The notes below the pieces were generated by a model, which made no database searches, was not told the DNA's origin, and was given only the letters and a program-made list of their open reading frames with translations. From the NCBI RefSeq assembly GCF_000224145.3, contig NC_020175.2:4000321-4064320 (forward strand): DNA of 64,000 nucleotides, read 5' to 3'. How positions within the stretch are numbered: the first letter of the stretch is position 1; each line of letters opens with the position of its first letter. Below, one piece after another: positions 52,778 through 64,000 of this stretch. The translations under genes were made by a program, and so were the position numbers. This DNA is from Ciona intestinalis. Lineage: Eukaryota > Chordata > Ascidiacea > Phlebobranchia > Cionidae.

Positions 52778-53537
52778 ATAAGATTACTTTTGATGTTGGT
52801 TTCAATATTCCATTGTGTGCGTCAAGTTTTGGATCTCTCATATTTATTCTTTTGTTGTAATAATAAGTTCACTTTAAGCGCCGTTTTAACAGTGTAGGTA
52901 ATTGCCAAGTTTAGAAGGATACCAATGCCTCCACTTTTTTGTGGAAGTTTCAATCAAACGATAACATATACCTGTCTTTCTCTTTCGTGTTCCAAAAATA
53001 AAAACTAAAAGATTTGGTGTCTTTAAATTGTTATTCTGGTAATGTGTTTTGGGGTTGTCATTCAGAAATATGTGCAACGATACGAATATAGTTTGTTTGC
53101 ACCGTACGTATATTTAAATTAAAACTAAAATATATGTCTTCGTTTAAATTAAATGAATGTAAATTGTTTTTCTAACAATGTGTTTTGGTTAGGTGCAAGG
53201 GTATAAATGTAGTTTGTTTGTAAAGTAGTATATTTAGGTATATTTGATTATATAAATGATGTTCGGTTATTAAAGTTTGCACTATAATTGTAATTCTTCA
53301 CTGATCTGATAGTTGTCAGGTATATTTAGGCAAGTTTGTTGCTGATTACCTAAAATGATTAATCCTATGATGTACCGTTTTCAAGGCTGCAAAATAGGAC
53401 AGTATTTACATTCTTTCGCTTTCGTAATGTTCCTACAAGCCCAATAAACGTAAAATCCGTCAACATATATGCAGTTATATACTTTGGGTAAAACGCGTCT
53501 ACAAATGGAATCTAGTTTTAGCGAGCGAGAATCGTCT

Positions 53538-53627
53538 CCTTCGATAGCTCAGTTGGTAGAGCGGTGGACTGTAGCGGTTAAACTGTCAGACATCCATAGG
53601 TCACTGGTTCGAATCCGGTTCGAAGGA
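53538..53627 (+). tRNA. tRNA-Tyr (GTA) with 17-nt intron
   Basis: The acceptor stem CCTTCGA pairs with TCGAAGG. The D arm (tagctcagttggtagagc) and T arm (tggttcgaatcc) are canonical. The anticodon GTA is at 53571-53573. A 17-base intron (53575-53591) follows position 37, the standard place for tRNA-Tyr introns. Removing it gives a 73-base tRNA with a good anticodon stem (gtgga with tccat). Confidence 0.95.
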
Positions 53628-53884
53628 CTTTTGCTATTTTACATTATGTTTTTAAATACGATTAAGTCATTATTTAACGTGTTTCATCCTTTAGGTTTTC
53701 TTTTGATAATTATAATCAGAATGATACCAAATGCGTATTTGTATGCAAACTTGTAATTGTCTTTCTTTTTGTCTTGTTTTATCAAATACACTTTACATAT
53801 AACTTGTTTTCCACATTGTTTTATTTTAAATGTATTGTTTGATGTTACAATACGAAACCAATTTCAGACAAAGCCATGCACCAA

Positions 53885-54061
53885 TGACGTCAAAGTTTAC
53901 GCAAAATTGTTGCGCAATTGTGATGACGTAGTTTATTGTATGACGAATGGCGTCTTGATTACGTATATATGACGTCAAGTAATGTGCAACATTTCATTGC
54001 AATTGCTGACTTGCTGTGTTTAGTTTTACGGCACGATGACATCACCAAAACAGTGACGTCA
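53885..54061. promoter_or_regulatory. Cluster of CRE motifs, possible enhancer or promoter
   Basis: Three perfect TGACGTCA sites (53885, 53970, 54054) plus TGACGTA (53924) and TGACATCA (54037) within 177 bp. A C/EBP-like palindrome ttgcgcaa lies at about 53910. It lies between the tRNA gene and the secreted NTR-like gene. Confidence 0.45.
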
Positions 54062-54942
54062 TATAGGTACTTTCAAAACTTAAAATTCAAATGTTTAAGT
54101 TTGTTTTAAAAGTTGCTGGTTTAGTTTTACTTTTTTAACTACAGACAACGTATCCTCATCGAAATATCGAATTGCGTATTAGCAAATGTTCGCATAGGGT
54201 AAAACATACGTGTCTGCCGGTTTCTGAGTGAATAGGAACCGACATAATATTTCTTCATTGTTATAGTGTTGTAACATTCGATTGACTCCGCAACAAAGTG
54301 TCGGTACCGACTTAAATGTAAGGTCATTTGATCCTGTGCCTTTTGTTGCCTCTTGTACACCAGACTACGTCTCCTAACCGCAAACAAGCCACAAAATATT
54401 GGAGAATCGAATCCACTAGTCTTCTTTCGACACATCGGCAGAAGAAACTGCCGCCGTAGTCGGACGTAACGCACAAAGGCTTTGGAGGCCTGTTGTTTTG
54501 TCATTCAATGATTAACGCGAGCACATGAAAGGGCCCGTAGCCTATTCAGTTTACTAAGCGGCGCAGATTATTTATGAGCAAGCTAAGGCGTTCCGAAAGA
54601 CCTCGCGCGCCTCATTCCACAAACAGCGGGAGAGGGAAATTGTCATTATGTATGGAATGTTGTAGAATATTATCCAGGGTTCACTTATTTGACAGGTTAT
54701 GCCAGGGAATATAAATTACGTACGAGAGAAAGGTTGTAAAGGGCAATTCATTCACGATAGATTTCCAGGCGTCATTTTAGCGATTAAAGTGCGGATAATA
54801 CGCTCTTAGTCGCGATGTACGTTTGTCGACGTATGGATTTTCAGTCTACTTAGATTTGGAGTGTCTAGTACATTTGATGCCGTATTGAATTTTGAAACGA
54901 TCTGTAATTTAGCAGGCTTACGGAATTGGCGAAATTGCTAGC

Positions 54943-56022
54943 ATGAGAACACTGTTGCGTTTACTGTTGCTTGCAAGTGTATACACATTAGGATTCTGCA
55001 TCGCCGAAGTAACAGTTAGCAGTAATGAACATGAAGTATTAGACAACAGCTACTGCCGGAAACCAAAAATCGAAAGTAAGCAAATTGCATGTGAATATTA
55101 TAAGCACTGAGTAAATACAAGTGCGATAAAGCAAAACTGATAAGAGATATGGGTATATAAGCTTTTATAATATATACAGGCGACCTTAGGACCAGGTTCG
55201 AGGAATCCGACGTCGTATTATCAGGAACGTTGCTAGGACTTCTCCCCTCTAAACATGGGCGACGTTCACAGAGCAATGAAACTGAAACCAGCGCAATTTC
55301 TGGCCATTTAAAAGTATGGGAAGTGCTAAAGGGGTCGTTGGAGCATATACCGAACGTCACAGAAACCAGAGTTGTCAGTAAGTAAAAACGTTGATGTTAT
55401 ATCGTAACTTTTTGTTTGTAAATTCGTCTTTGCGCTATATGCGAAAAAAATAATTTCCCACAAAGTCGTATAACTGGTAACAAAATTTAAAAATACAGGG
55501 GCAAAACAGCGCAAGAGAAAACGAGATCTGGAAACCGTGCACCGGCACGGTGGTGAACACAACGTTGGGAGTGTACTGCTGGGTCGGAGTAAATGGGATA
55601 ATTTCGTAATGCAGCAGGCTACTGATGACGGTCGGGCATCGAATCGTCCCATGGTTACCGTGTATGGATTGCAGAACTCACATATGTGTAGCAGTTTTGT
55701 CAAAGAAGGCGACACGAGGCTCTTTTTCTTGAGGAAGATGAAAAACTTCCGAAGAAGCAAAAGATCGAAGAGGAAGAGCAAAAAACGGTGCGGAGGAAAA
55801 AAGAAGCGGGATTCGGGGAAGAGAAAAGGGAAATGTAAGCGCAGAGATCTTCTTGCGAAGTACAAGCGAAGCAGTAGTGCCAGTAATAAGGCCAGACGAA
55901 ACGGGAAACCGAAAAGACGACGACGCGCAAGCAGCAAGCCCAAGTATTTGCTCCTGGTACACGAACAACCAGCCCGAATTTCAATGAGAAACCTCAACAC
56001 ACTGAAAACTATTACTGCGTAG
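54943..56022 (+). CDS. Secreted NTR/agrin-NtA-like protein with Lys/Arg-rich insert
   Basis: Exons 54943-55075, 55180-55378 and 55499-56022. A signal peptide (MRTLLRLLLLASVYTLGFCI) leads a domain whose landmarks follow the agrin N-terminal (NTR-fold) order: SDVVLSGTLLGLL, LKVWEVLKGS, MVTVYGLQNSHMC, VKEGDTRLFFL and, at the end, ARISMRNLNTL. Between the last two lies an insert of about 70 residues that is roughly half Lys and Arg, likely to bind heparan sulphate, laminin-like matrix or RNA, or to act as proprotein cleavage sites. The total is about 284 aa and ends right after the domain, so it stands alone and is not a full agrin. Four G residues at 55318-55321 put exon 2 out of frame with exon 3; three G residues restore matching phases and the VWEVLKGS motif. 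AATAAA is at 56336. Confidence 0.68.
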
Positions 56023-56450
56023 GCGGGGAATGACATTGTCTAGCAAAAATACTATTGATTCCAACACGTAAACCGTATATTCGTTAGTGTGTCGCCAGCC
56101 TCTAATGCTTTCACAGCATTTTCAATCAGCATATATTTTGAGCTATATGATACAGATTATACAGCATATTGTATACGTACTATCCGTTTACTCTGTCGCG
56201 CGTTTTCTTTTTGTATTAAGCATCACGTTGTACATAATATAAAGACAAAACTCACAGCACTGTAAGTGCATACGTATACCGACGTTAGAAACTCACATCT
56301 ATTCAAACTGGTGGACAGAAGACAAACATAGTAAAAATAAATTGAATATTCTTAACGACCCGCTATGTACACAAAACTCACAGTCAGCTGAAACAACAGC
56401 AGTTAAAAAAGTATCGCGTTTACATAGAAGAAAAACGGGGGACAGTAAAA
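56023..56450. other. Convergent 3' ends of the NTR-like gene and XRRA1
   Basis: Both untranslated ends fall here. The plus-strand poly(A) signal is at 56336-56341. No other feature seen. Confidence 0.5.
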
Positions 56451-59400
56451 TTACTCTTGCAAACTCTGTACAGCGTCTTTGGCTTCTCGAAACGCACGCT
56501 GGGCTTGACGCGATGCTCGCAAAGATTCTTCACGAACAACTCTGTATGAAATATTGAAATTGCATTTTGTGAACATAACACTACTGTGTATATGGTCCTA
56601 CAGCGAGGCATACCAGGGAAACTAGAATGGTAAACCAATTTATACAGTGTTTTTAGGTTTGGATTCTAAACTCAAAACCCTAAATCAAAAAAACTCCAAA
56701 ATTTCGACTGACCTATACTTCTCTTCCACATCTCTTAAAAGGTCATCAGCTTCATCCTGAGATATTACATCGGATGACATATTGAGAGCATCTGTAAGGG
56801 GAATTTCAGTGGCTGCAACATCCCTGAGATTTGGAAGATATTATGTTACATTATAGATGTGTATGTAACAGGATATAAGCATAGCAGAAATGAATTGTGA
56901 TCAGTGTATGCTTAGGTATATAGAATATAAATATTGAAAGGGACTTGTTTGAAAATACAGACGGTCGTTTAGTATAAATCGCACAATCTTATTCACCTGT
57001 TGCGTATATTAGAAAGAGCAACTGCAAGCTGTTCCTTTTTCGTAGGAAGTTTTATTTTCCCCCTCTCACGTGCCACAGCCATTGCTTTACTATGACGTGT
57101 TGACTTGGCTTTATAACATGGTAGGACACGGTCTAAAGTAACGTCACTTGTTCGAAACACAGTCTGGTGTGATAGCAGGTGGTGGAGTGCTCGCACATTG
57201 CCTTGAATACCTGAGAGATAAAAAGGTTTAAATATAAATTTTTAGTTCTGTAAAAATTTGTATAGAACCTGAGTTTAAAAATCTTGGATAATTTTTCAGC
57301 TTGATGGCAAAGTTACATAATAATGTGCTAGCCCATAAGTGGGCATGGGGTGTATGAGACAGAACATCCATGTTATAACAATTGTCATTGCCCTGTCATG
57401 CAAGCACAAATAATTTATATTGATTTATTTATATTTATTTTATGCTTGCATATTTTAGATATGTCCAATAATAATGAAGGAATATTTAAAGGTTGACTAA
57501 AAACACTAGACGATTTAATTTAAAAGTAAATTAAAATGGAGTACAGTTGTTTACCTATCGGTTCATGTAAGCTGGAATCTGGTCTTGCATCCATTAATAT
57601 TTCGTAATTATTTAAATCAATTACAGTTTCTTCTTTCTTTTCGTTTACTTTTGTGCTTTTCTTCAGAACCTAAATGTAGTATGAACAAATTATCCAACTA
57701 TATATAATACACAGAGGTGTATAATTCAAGCCTCCTATTCAACAGGTCAGAGTTAGTATACTCGGCCTAAATCCAACAGCTTATAAATAATAATCAACAT
57801 ACAACATACTGGCTTACCTGTGGTTTGGGTATTTGTTGTGTTTGTTCTTGAGGAATTTCATCAACTTGGGTTAAGAATACGCTCTCCTCTTGTGCGGAAG
57901 TGTCTGGGTAAAAAAAATTGTTTATGGTAAAAAAAAAACATGTCAAAAAATCTGCTTAACTATGCAACTTAAATTTTTAGCAAACTTAAATAAATTTGTA
58001 ATCACTGTTTTGCTGAAAGTAATCCAAAGACATTACAACTTCAGTACCTTGTTGTTGGGGTATACTCGGCAGTTTAACAAATTCTTTGGTGAGTGGTTTA
58101 GGTTGGCTTGGTGGGCGGGGTATTAGGTTTGGTTTGGGAGCAGTAAGTGAGTTTAGAAGAACATCTACTGGTTGTTTGGGAATCTTGGGCACGAAGGAAG
58201 AGACCTGAAAACAAATATTTTCATGGTAATTATCCAGGTTTAAATAGATATAGTCATGACATAATAGGTGCCAAAGTTTTATAAATACAAGGAGGTAATG
58301 ATAGCTAGACATATAAAACTCAGAAAAATGTAAAACAAAGTTTGCCTAATAGACTGTTTAGCAATAAATGCACCAAAATTAGGCAATATTCATGTTTTCA
58401 AAAAGTTAAGAATTTACAGTAATATTTTACAAATTCCCAAACTAAGAATAAGAAAATTAAGGATTAAAACAGTGAAACATGCTTTATTGTTGTATATAAT
58501 TCAGTTCACAAATATTTGTAAATTTTTTTAATACACTTACTTTTCTTTCCTTGTCAGTTGGCATTAGAATGTGCGGTTTGCTTGGAGTTAACTTCTTCTC
58601 AGATCTATGAATGCTGATTCCTAGTCGCTTGTGTAGGTAATGGGATATTAAGGGAGGTTCTCCTGATTGAACAATAGCAGTTGTTAGTTCTGTATTTTTC
58701 CCCTTGTGTTTTATGGGCCAAAGAATTTTGGCCTATTACACTAACAACCAGGGTGCTACAACTAATTGGTGTAATCACTTGGTTGGAGCAATGTCCATTA
58801 AGTGTTTGCTCTTAGAGTAAGAATATGTTTACGCCTATCCAGTGTCACTAGACACATTATCCAATACAAAGGAAAGGTTTTTACCGCTTGTAGTTTTTAC
58901 AATTGGATTCCCGTTCAAAATAAGATGCTTCAATCTTGGCCATGATGCAACAGCTAGAACACATTCTTCTTCTGCTAGATTGTTATTTGCAATACTCAGC
59001 AACCTACAAAAACATATTAGGTTTATAAGAAAAAAAAACAACCCTTATTTATTCTCTTGTATAAATATAACGCAGTGGTTTACAATTATGCTGTCCTGAT
59101 CCAACCCATATATATATATATAGCTGTATAGTGTCTTCATACACTTTATAACTCCTGTTGGAGAAAGTATGATACTAAATTCTAATTACGGCTGCGTTAT
59201 TTATTCAAAATAATATTTCTTTATCTGTTTTATTCATAAGCACGTTTTAACTTTAACGGTTAATACCCATCTTTTTTCTCTTGTAAACTTTTCTGTTCTT
59301 TGTTATCGTGAGCAAAAACAAATTTTATTTAAACCAGCCAACCTTAAATGTTGAAACGGTGGGTTAGGTGTTGAAGGAAGGACAGAAACATCAGGTGTGT

Positions 59401-62400
59401 TGAGTGAAACATGAGACTCAGGTTGTTCATTTTGTTCCTGTAGGAATGTAGTGGAAGTTGCCATGTTTCGCTTGTCTTGTGGCAGGTCTGGTAGAAAAAA
59501 AGCAAATTACGTTTAATTTATGTATAGGATTATCCCTTTAATTGAAAAATTTAAAATAGAATTTATTTAGGCCGTTTTATGTTAAACATAGTACAGGTAA
59601 AGCGCTTATTAACTACTGCTTTTTATGGATTACATCTGATGGTTCGTAATACTCCATAGTTACCATTTTGTGTAAACTGTGTAACAAACTTTTTTAAATG
59701 CATCACAATGAAAACATTTTAAAAAGCTATGATGCAAATTATGGCATTTTTTGCGTACATGCTAACACATAAAACTGACAGGCACACTAATGGCAACAAT
59801 ATACTGGCCTATAGATTGCTTACCTGTGGTTGGGGGTTTACTTGCACTTGCAGTTCTACGTGAACTCCGACTTTTTCTTCCACTTGATTTCGAAGCTGTA
59901 GATTTAGCTTGACCAATGGATGAATGGACTTCGGACAAAACACGATCACCTACAACCTGTTAATGATAATTTATTGAATGACTTTGTTTTGTTATTTTTG
60001 TTGCGGTAACGAAGGGTAGAGTAGACTACAAGTTTGTAAACAAATGGAAATAACGGACAACGATAAAATTGCAGTTTTATAAACGCGCTAATATGGATAA
60101 AAAAAGTACAAAGCTTGTTCTGTAAAACCTGTTAATGTACACTACATTACCCTTAAATGTGGTATAACTTGTATGTTATTCTTGTCCAAATTAAGCTCTT
60201 TGAGTTGCGTTAACGCAGCAAGGGAGGCAAATGTAGAAAGATCCGATAAATGGTTGTCATCGAGAAGTAAAACTTCAAGGTTTTGAAATCTTCCAACTAC
60301 ATCTTCATCAGTGGAGTTTGTAGAATCATTTGAACTGTTCCTGTAAAGATGTTGGGAAAAAGAATTTTATAAATACTTTTCGACAATGTAGGCTTGGCAG
60401 GTATAGATATATAATATAAATATTCTTTATCACAGTTATATAGTTGTTTAGTAAAAATAAATTTATATAAACTGATCATCAGATGGTATATGTAGATGTT
60501 GTAACTTTAAATAATCCAACAAATGATCACTTTTCTGGCTGGAAACACTTTATATGAAGATTTGTACACTTGTGTTAAGTTATGGATTTACGGTAAAAAT
60601 ATGCATTAGTATAGTTACATTCTTTTTAAGTGTAAACATTTAAATGACAGTCATGCTAGTGCAAATTTAGTAATTCTAGGATATTGGCATAGTGTTGTTA
60701 TTACTCACTCTCTTGCAATAATAAATGGTCTTGCCATATCAGGGTGAATGGAATGCAGGCCATTTCCTGTTAAAGTAAGAACCTTCAATCTTGGTAGAAC
60801 TCCAAGATTCAACACATCTTGTGCACTCAGGTTGTTGTATGATAGATCAAGTACCTAAAATAAGTAGATAAATTAGTGGGTCTTATTACAATAGTTATTA
60901 CAATAGTTATTTGGTGACCGTTATTTGATTGTCAAACTAGCAAGGTATGTCCACTTATAACAAGCATTGTAAAATGGCTGTTTCGCATTTTAACCATAAC
61001 AAACTTCAGTGCTAAACTATTATAGTAGCGTATATATTAGTAGGCTGTTTATGTATACCTGCAGATTAGGAAAGTCTCCTGGTTTAACTTTCAAATTACG
61101 AAGTCCATTAACAGGTAGTTCAAGTTCTCTTAAGTTAGGAAAATTGGTGAATGGACCTGGATGCAATAGAATGATATATATTATATGTGGCATACCATAT
61201 GAGTTAATGCTGCATCTCAATTTAATCATAGCTAAATATTTACAGAATGACTTTATTTTGTTTTTCCAATCGCAATATCGAAAGTCGAAAGAGTATACAG
61301 AAGCAAAAAGACAGACTTCATTGATAAGATCAAAATGGCAGTTGTTATAACACAGTTATGGGTAAAACAGAAGTACAACACCTATTTCGAAAAGGCTTGA
61401 CAGTTATACCTTAAATATAACTCTTACTTATCCCATATTATTGTACTAATTCATTTTTACCCATCATTTATTTAGTTAAATGCTGCTATGGTGAACTTAC
61501 AGAAGGGCAAAAGGTTTTCTGCAGCATTTAGATAAGCCACATTAACAAACTCTTTAAAGTCTTCTTCAATAACATTGTCCAACTCACGGTCTGATACGTT
61601 AATACTGCATAAGTCCAGTGGAGATTCAACATGGTGTCTCCATAGCTATATGAAAAAATAATATTGATGTATGCAAAAACAACGCTTGTTCAAAAGACTT
61701 TTTTGGGGGCTGACGTTAGTGGTAAAAGACCTAGCTGTTTCACTTACAAAACTTTATTTTTTATTCGTCTGTAAACAAGGAGAAGATTAAACTTAAAACA
61801 ATGAAAAGAGGAAAATTAAACAGTCATTGAAACTTGTTGAGGAAATATGAGAAAGAGCATCAGTTAAAAAGCACTTGCCATAAAATCAACTATTAACTAT
61901 TACCAAATATTTTCCATCAAGTGTTCCACTCTGACTTGGCCCTTGTTTTACACCATCAAGTGTGGCTGTTGCTGAAGGAGTGGCATTGACCACCTATAAA
62001 AATACAATATGTTAGAGAAATTCTATAAAAGCAAATAACCTCGAAAAAATGCATATTGAGAAAATTGTAATTGTGTCCCGATTACTGTGTTACCTGTTTC
62101 TGAATCTGAACTTGCTTCTCAGGTTTAAAAGAAGCTTTGAATTTGTTATGCTGAGCTTCTGCATATGCAACTATCCAGGAACTTGAACCTAAAATTTTAA
62201 TATGACTTAAAGTTGTGGCCATTTTAAAGTTAATTTCTGACACAAACACTTAATTGGTACAAAAAAATTAAACAGCGTGTATTAGTGATACTTAAGGAAC
62301 ATTTAGAGACATATTCACTGGCCAGCTTGCCCAGCTGTAAGAATATCATCGTAGCTTTAAGTAGACTGTGACAAAACTCAACAGTTTAAATGTTTTTTTT

Positions 62401-62558
62401 TAGATAAAAAAAATGTTTTTTTAGATAAGGTAATTTTAAACTATACTATAAAATGTTTTAAAACCTTCATTTGCTTTTCTAACGATTCCTCTTGCTGGAA
62501 AACAGTTTGTAGCGAAGTTGTTGTCACTTTCAAGCTTCCAAACGGCTGAAGTTGCCAT
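56451..62558 (-). CDS. XRRA1: X-ray radiation resistance-associated protein 1 (LRR protein)
   Basis: Seventeen exons on the minus strand: 62465-62558, 62094-62188, 61904-61993, 61501-61645, 61059-61156, 60709-60854, 60151-60340, 59824-59956, 59343-59487, 58885-59003, 58541-58662, 58048-58204, 57818-57903, 57555-57669, 56997-57210, 56713-56823 and 56451-56541. Phases close at 716 aa; human is about 790. The N-terminal NCFPARGIVR matches XRRA1. Leucine-rich repeats follow in residues about 140-290 and 430-460: NLRELELPVNGLRNL, VLDLSYNNLSAQDVLNLGVL, LKVLTLTGNGL and NLEVLLLDDNHLSDL. The C-terminal half is low-complexity and Lys/Gln/Pro-rich, ending in a charged coiled-coil-like tail (RASRQAQRAFREAKDAVQSL). 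Human XRRA1 is linked to radiation response; the molecular role is unclear. It heads away from PRDX4 across an 890-bp shared upstream region. Confidence 0.93.
57318..57420 (+). repeat. SINE-like repeat, tail only
   Basis: Contains cccataagtgggcatggggt and gaacatccatgttataac. It lies in an XRRA1 intron. Confidence 0.4.
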
Positions 62559-63450
62559 GTTTTCACCTGTGTTTGTCCCCCAGCACAATTTTCTTTGTGT
62601 GCTCTTTGTTTTTTAAAAAGTAAACTACTCTAAAATCGATTTATATGATGAAAATACCAAAATCTGACACCACAGATTTAGCGTGGGTCGTTGTTAGGAT
62701 TCAGTTGTTATGAATATTCTCTGCCGCCCTCTAACGGGGTTTGTTTGGCGCCCCTTTTCAAACGGGGTGCGGTTCTTTTGACATTATAATGATATTGTAG
62801 CGAAAGTTCACTTGTTTAATATTCCATGGTTTGCTGTTTGTTTCCCTAATAAAAGGTCCTGGTACTTCGGTGTAGGTAAGTGCGGCTTAAACTTGTGTGT
62901 TTACTGTGTTGTACAATGCATAGTTCGAAATCGCATAATGTATACAGATATCATTGCAGTGACCTTAAAGTACACATTAGGCTGATTTATATCGTTTTGT
63001 ATTGCTTTGTGTATTCTGAGTTTCGAATGCTTTTGCAAAAGCACTGCGCATTTGGGTAAAGTTTCTATGAGTACACGTTGTGCGTACGTGCGACACGTAT
63101 AACTTCTCCAGCTGCAACTTTTCCTGTTTATTGCATACGAGAAAGAACGGCGTGCAGTGGATTTCATTTTAGTAGCCGTGGAGGTTTGTGTTAAATTGTT
63201 TGAAGGCAGAAGCAACTGCAGTATTGGGACTATGCAATTCAAATATATGCAAATAGTAAGAGCATGAATGGTTACTTAATAAATTTCATTATAGATGAAA
63301 TGGAAATTTACAAGTAACTATTGTTTTAAATAACATATGAAAACTAATAAATGAGTATAATAGCTGGCATTTTTTGTTATTTGCTTATAGGCTTCTTAGT
63401 TTTTGTGTATAATTAGGCTTTTCGTTTGATCTGCATTGATTTGCGCAAAC
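62559..63450. promoter_or_regulatory. Bidirectional upstream region of XRRA1 and the PRDX4 gene
   Basis: The 892-bp divergent spacer between two start codons. The XRRA1-proximal part has a GC-richer island with ctctaacggggt and aaacggggtgcgg repeats (about 62730-62775). No repeats or MITEs. No TATA box was found near either ATG. Confidence 0.35.
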
Positions 63451-64000
63451 ATGGGAGTCTCATTTCAACTTTTCACTCTTGCATGCTTGTTCCTTGCTCA
63501 CAGTGGAATATGCCAAGAACGTGCTGTTTTCTGGCCACCATATGAAAGTCACTTGCTGCAATCTACCAAAGCTCAAATCTCGAAACCAGCGCCAGACTGG
63601 GAGGGTACAGCCATTGTTGATGGTGAAATTAAAACAATAAAGCTGGGAGATTACAAAGGAAAATACCTTATTTTCTTTTTTTACCCTCTTGATTTCACTT
63701 TTGTATGTCCAACTGAGATCATTGCCTTCTCAGACAGGGTTGCTGAGTTTAAGAAAATTAATGCTGAAGTTGTGGCAGCTTCTGTTGATTCTCACTTCAC
63801 CCATCTCGCATGGTTAAACACCCATCGCTCTGAGGGAGGTCTTGGAAAACTCAACATTCCTCTTCTGTCCGATCTCACTCATAAGATATCAAGGGATTAT
63901 GGAGTCCTTCTGGAGGACCTCGGACACACTCTTCGTGGGCTCTTCATCATTGATCCCAAAGGTATCTTGAGACAGATCACTATGAATGATCTTCCAGTTG
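63451..64000 (+). CDS. PRDX4: Peroxiredoxin 4-type thioredoxin peroxidase (5' part)
   Basis: Reduces peroxides in the secretory pathway using a peroxidatic cysteine. Residues 1-20 ([20 protein letters not shown]) form a signal peptide, which marks the PRDX4 branch. The 2-Cys core follows: [14 protein letters not shown] with the peroxidatic Cys at about 86, [30 protein letters not shown] and [20 protein letters not shown]. The resolving-Cys part lies beyond the window. The 183 codons seen are uninterrupted by introns. The start is the first in-frame ATG before the signal peptide. Confidence 0.95.
   Translation, partial: MGVSFQLFTLACLFLAHSGICQERAVFWPPYESHLLQSTKAQISKPAPDWEGTAIVDGEIKTIKLGDYKGKYLIFFFYPLDFTFVCPTEIIAFSDRVAEFKKINAEVVAASVDSHFTHLAWLNTHRSEGGLGKLNIPLLSDLTHKISRDYGVLLEDLGHTLRGLFIIDPKGILRQITMNDLPV

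Larger units (their letters stand above)
52778..54942. other. Spacer with tRNA gene and CRE cluster
   Basis: Contains the SLC25A3 3' UTR, a diverged duplication of about 100 bp (53040-53260, sharing a gtgttttgg block and tatagtttgtttg), the tRNA-Tyr gene and a CRE cluster at 53885-54061. A 121-codon open frame on the minus strand (54139-54504) is unrecognised. Confidence 0.5.

Noticed and set aside
54139-54504. 121-codon minus-strand open frame, rich in Arg
   Set aside because: It has an ATG but no recognisable domain and overlaps the likely upstream region of the NTR-like gene. Worth a search, but not supported from sequence alone.

Overview
The window looks like nuclear DNA of a tunicate, most likely a sea squirt of the Ciona type. 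It is AT-rich and compact. Introns are mostly 50-700 bp. Genes on both strands are chordate orthologues, and about 30 copies of a short inverted-repeat DNA transposon (MITE) with G-rich ends lie in introns and gaps. Nothing here is prokaryotic, and I saw no virus-derived or LTR element.

Layout. 0.2-3.9 kb: 3' part of a plus-strand gene with six sushi (CCP) exons and a C-terminal hydrophobic anchor. 3.9-13.4 kb: repeat-rich DNA holding a small minus-strand gene for a predicted six-cysteine secreted peptide (9.05-9.84 kb, with a TATA box) and two orphan plus-strand exons at 11.9-12.3 kb. 13.4-27.3 kb: three minus-strand genes in a row: PCYT1 (CTP:phosphocholine cytidylyltransferase), NCAPH (condensin subunit) and TPRKB (KEOPS subunit). 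28.6-31.9 kb: a plus-strand type II membrane SGNH/PC-esterase-like protein. 32.7-36.0 kb: a secreted Gla-EGF protein. 36.0-40.3 kb: a gene-poor block. 40.3-44.9 kb: a PCTP-like START-domain protein with an N-terminal hydrophobic segment and one U12-type intron. 46.7-49.9 kb: an apparently undescribed fusion of an intact TKL-type kinase domain to a degenerate Rho-like GTPase domain. 50.9-52.8 kb: SLC25A3. 53.5 kb: intron-containing tRNA-Tyr(GTA). 54.9-56.0 kb: a secreted NTR/agrin-NtA-like protein with a very basic insert. 56.5-62.6 kb, minus strand: XRRA1. 63.45 kb to the window end: the 5' part of a peroxiredoxin-4-type gene.

Exon models were built by hand from reading frame, splice sites, phase and remembered family sequences. 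All phases close for PCYT1 (342 aa), NCAPH (735 aa), SLC25A3 (355 aa), XRRA1 (716 aa) and the kinase-GTPase gene (642 aa). Three other genes close only if a single-base indel is allowed (about 34.78, 44.13 and 55.32 kb). The PC-esterase gene closes in phase but has a TGA where a Trp codon is expected. These are either assembly errors or real alleles. The genes do not form one pathway. PCYT1 and the PCTP-like gene both concern phosphatidylcholine, but I see no sign that they are functionally linked by position.
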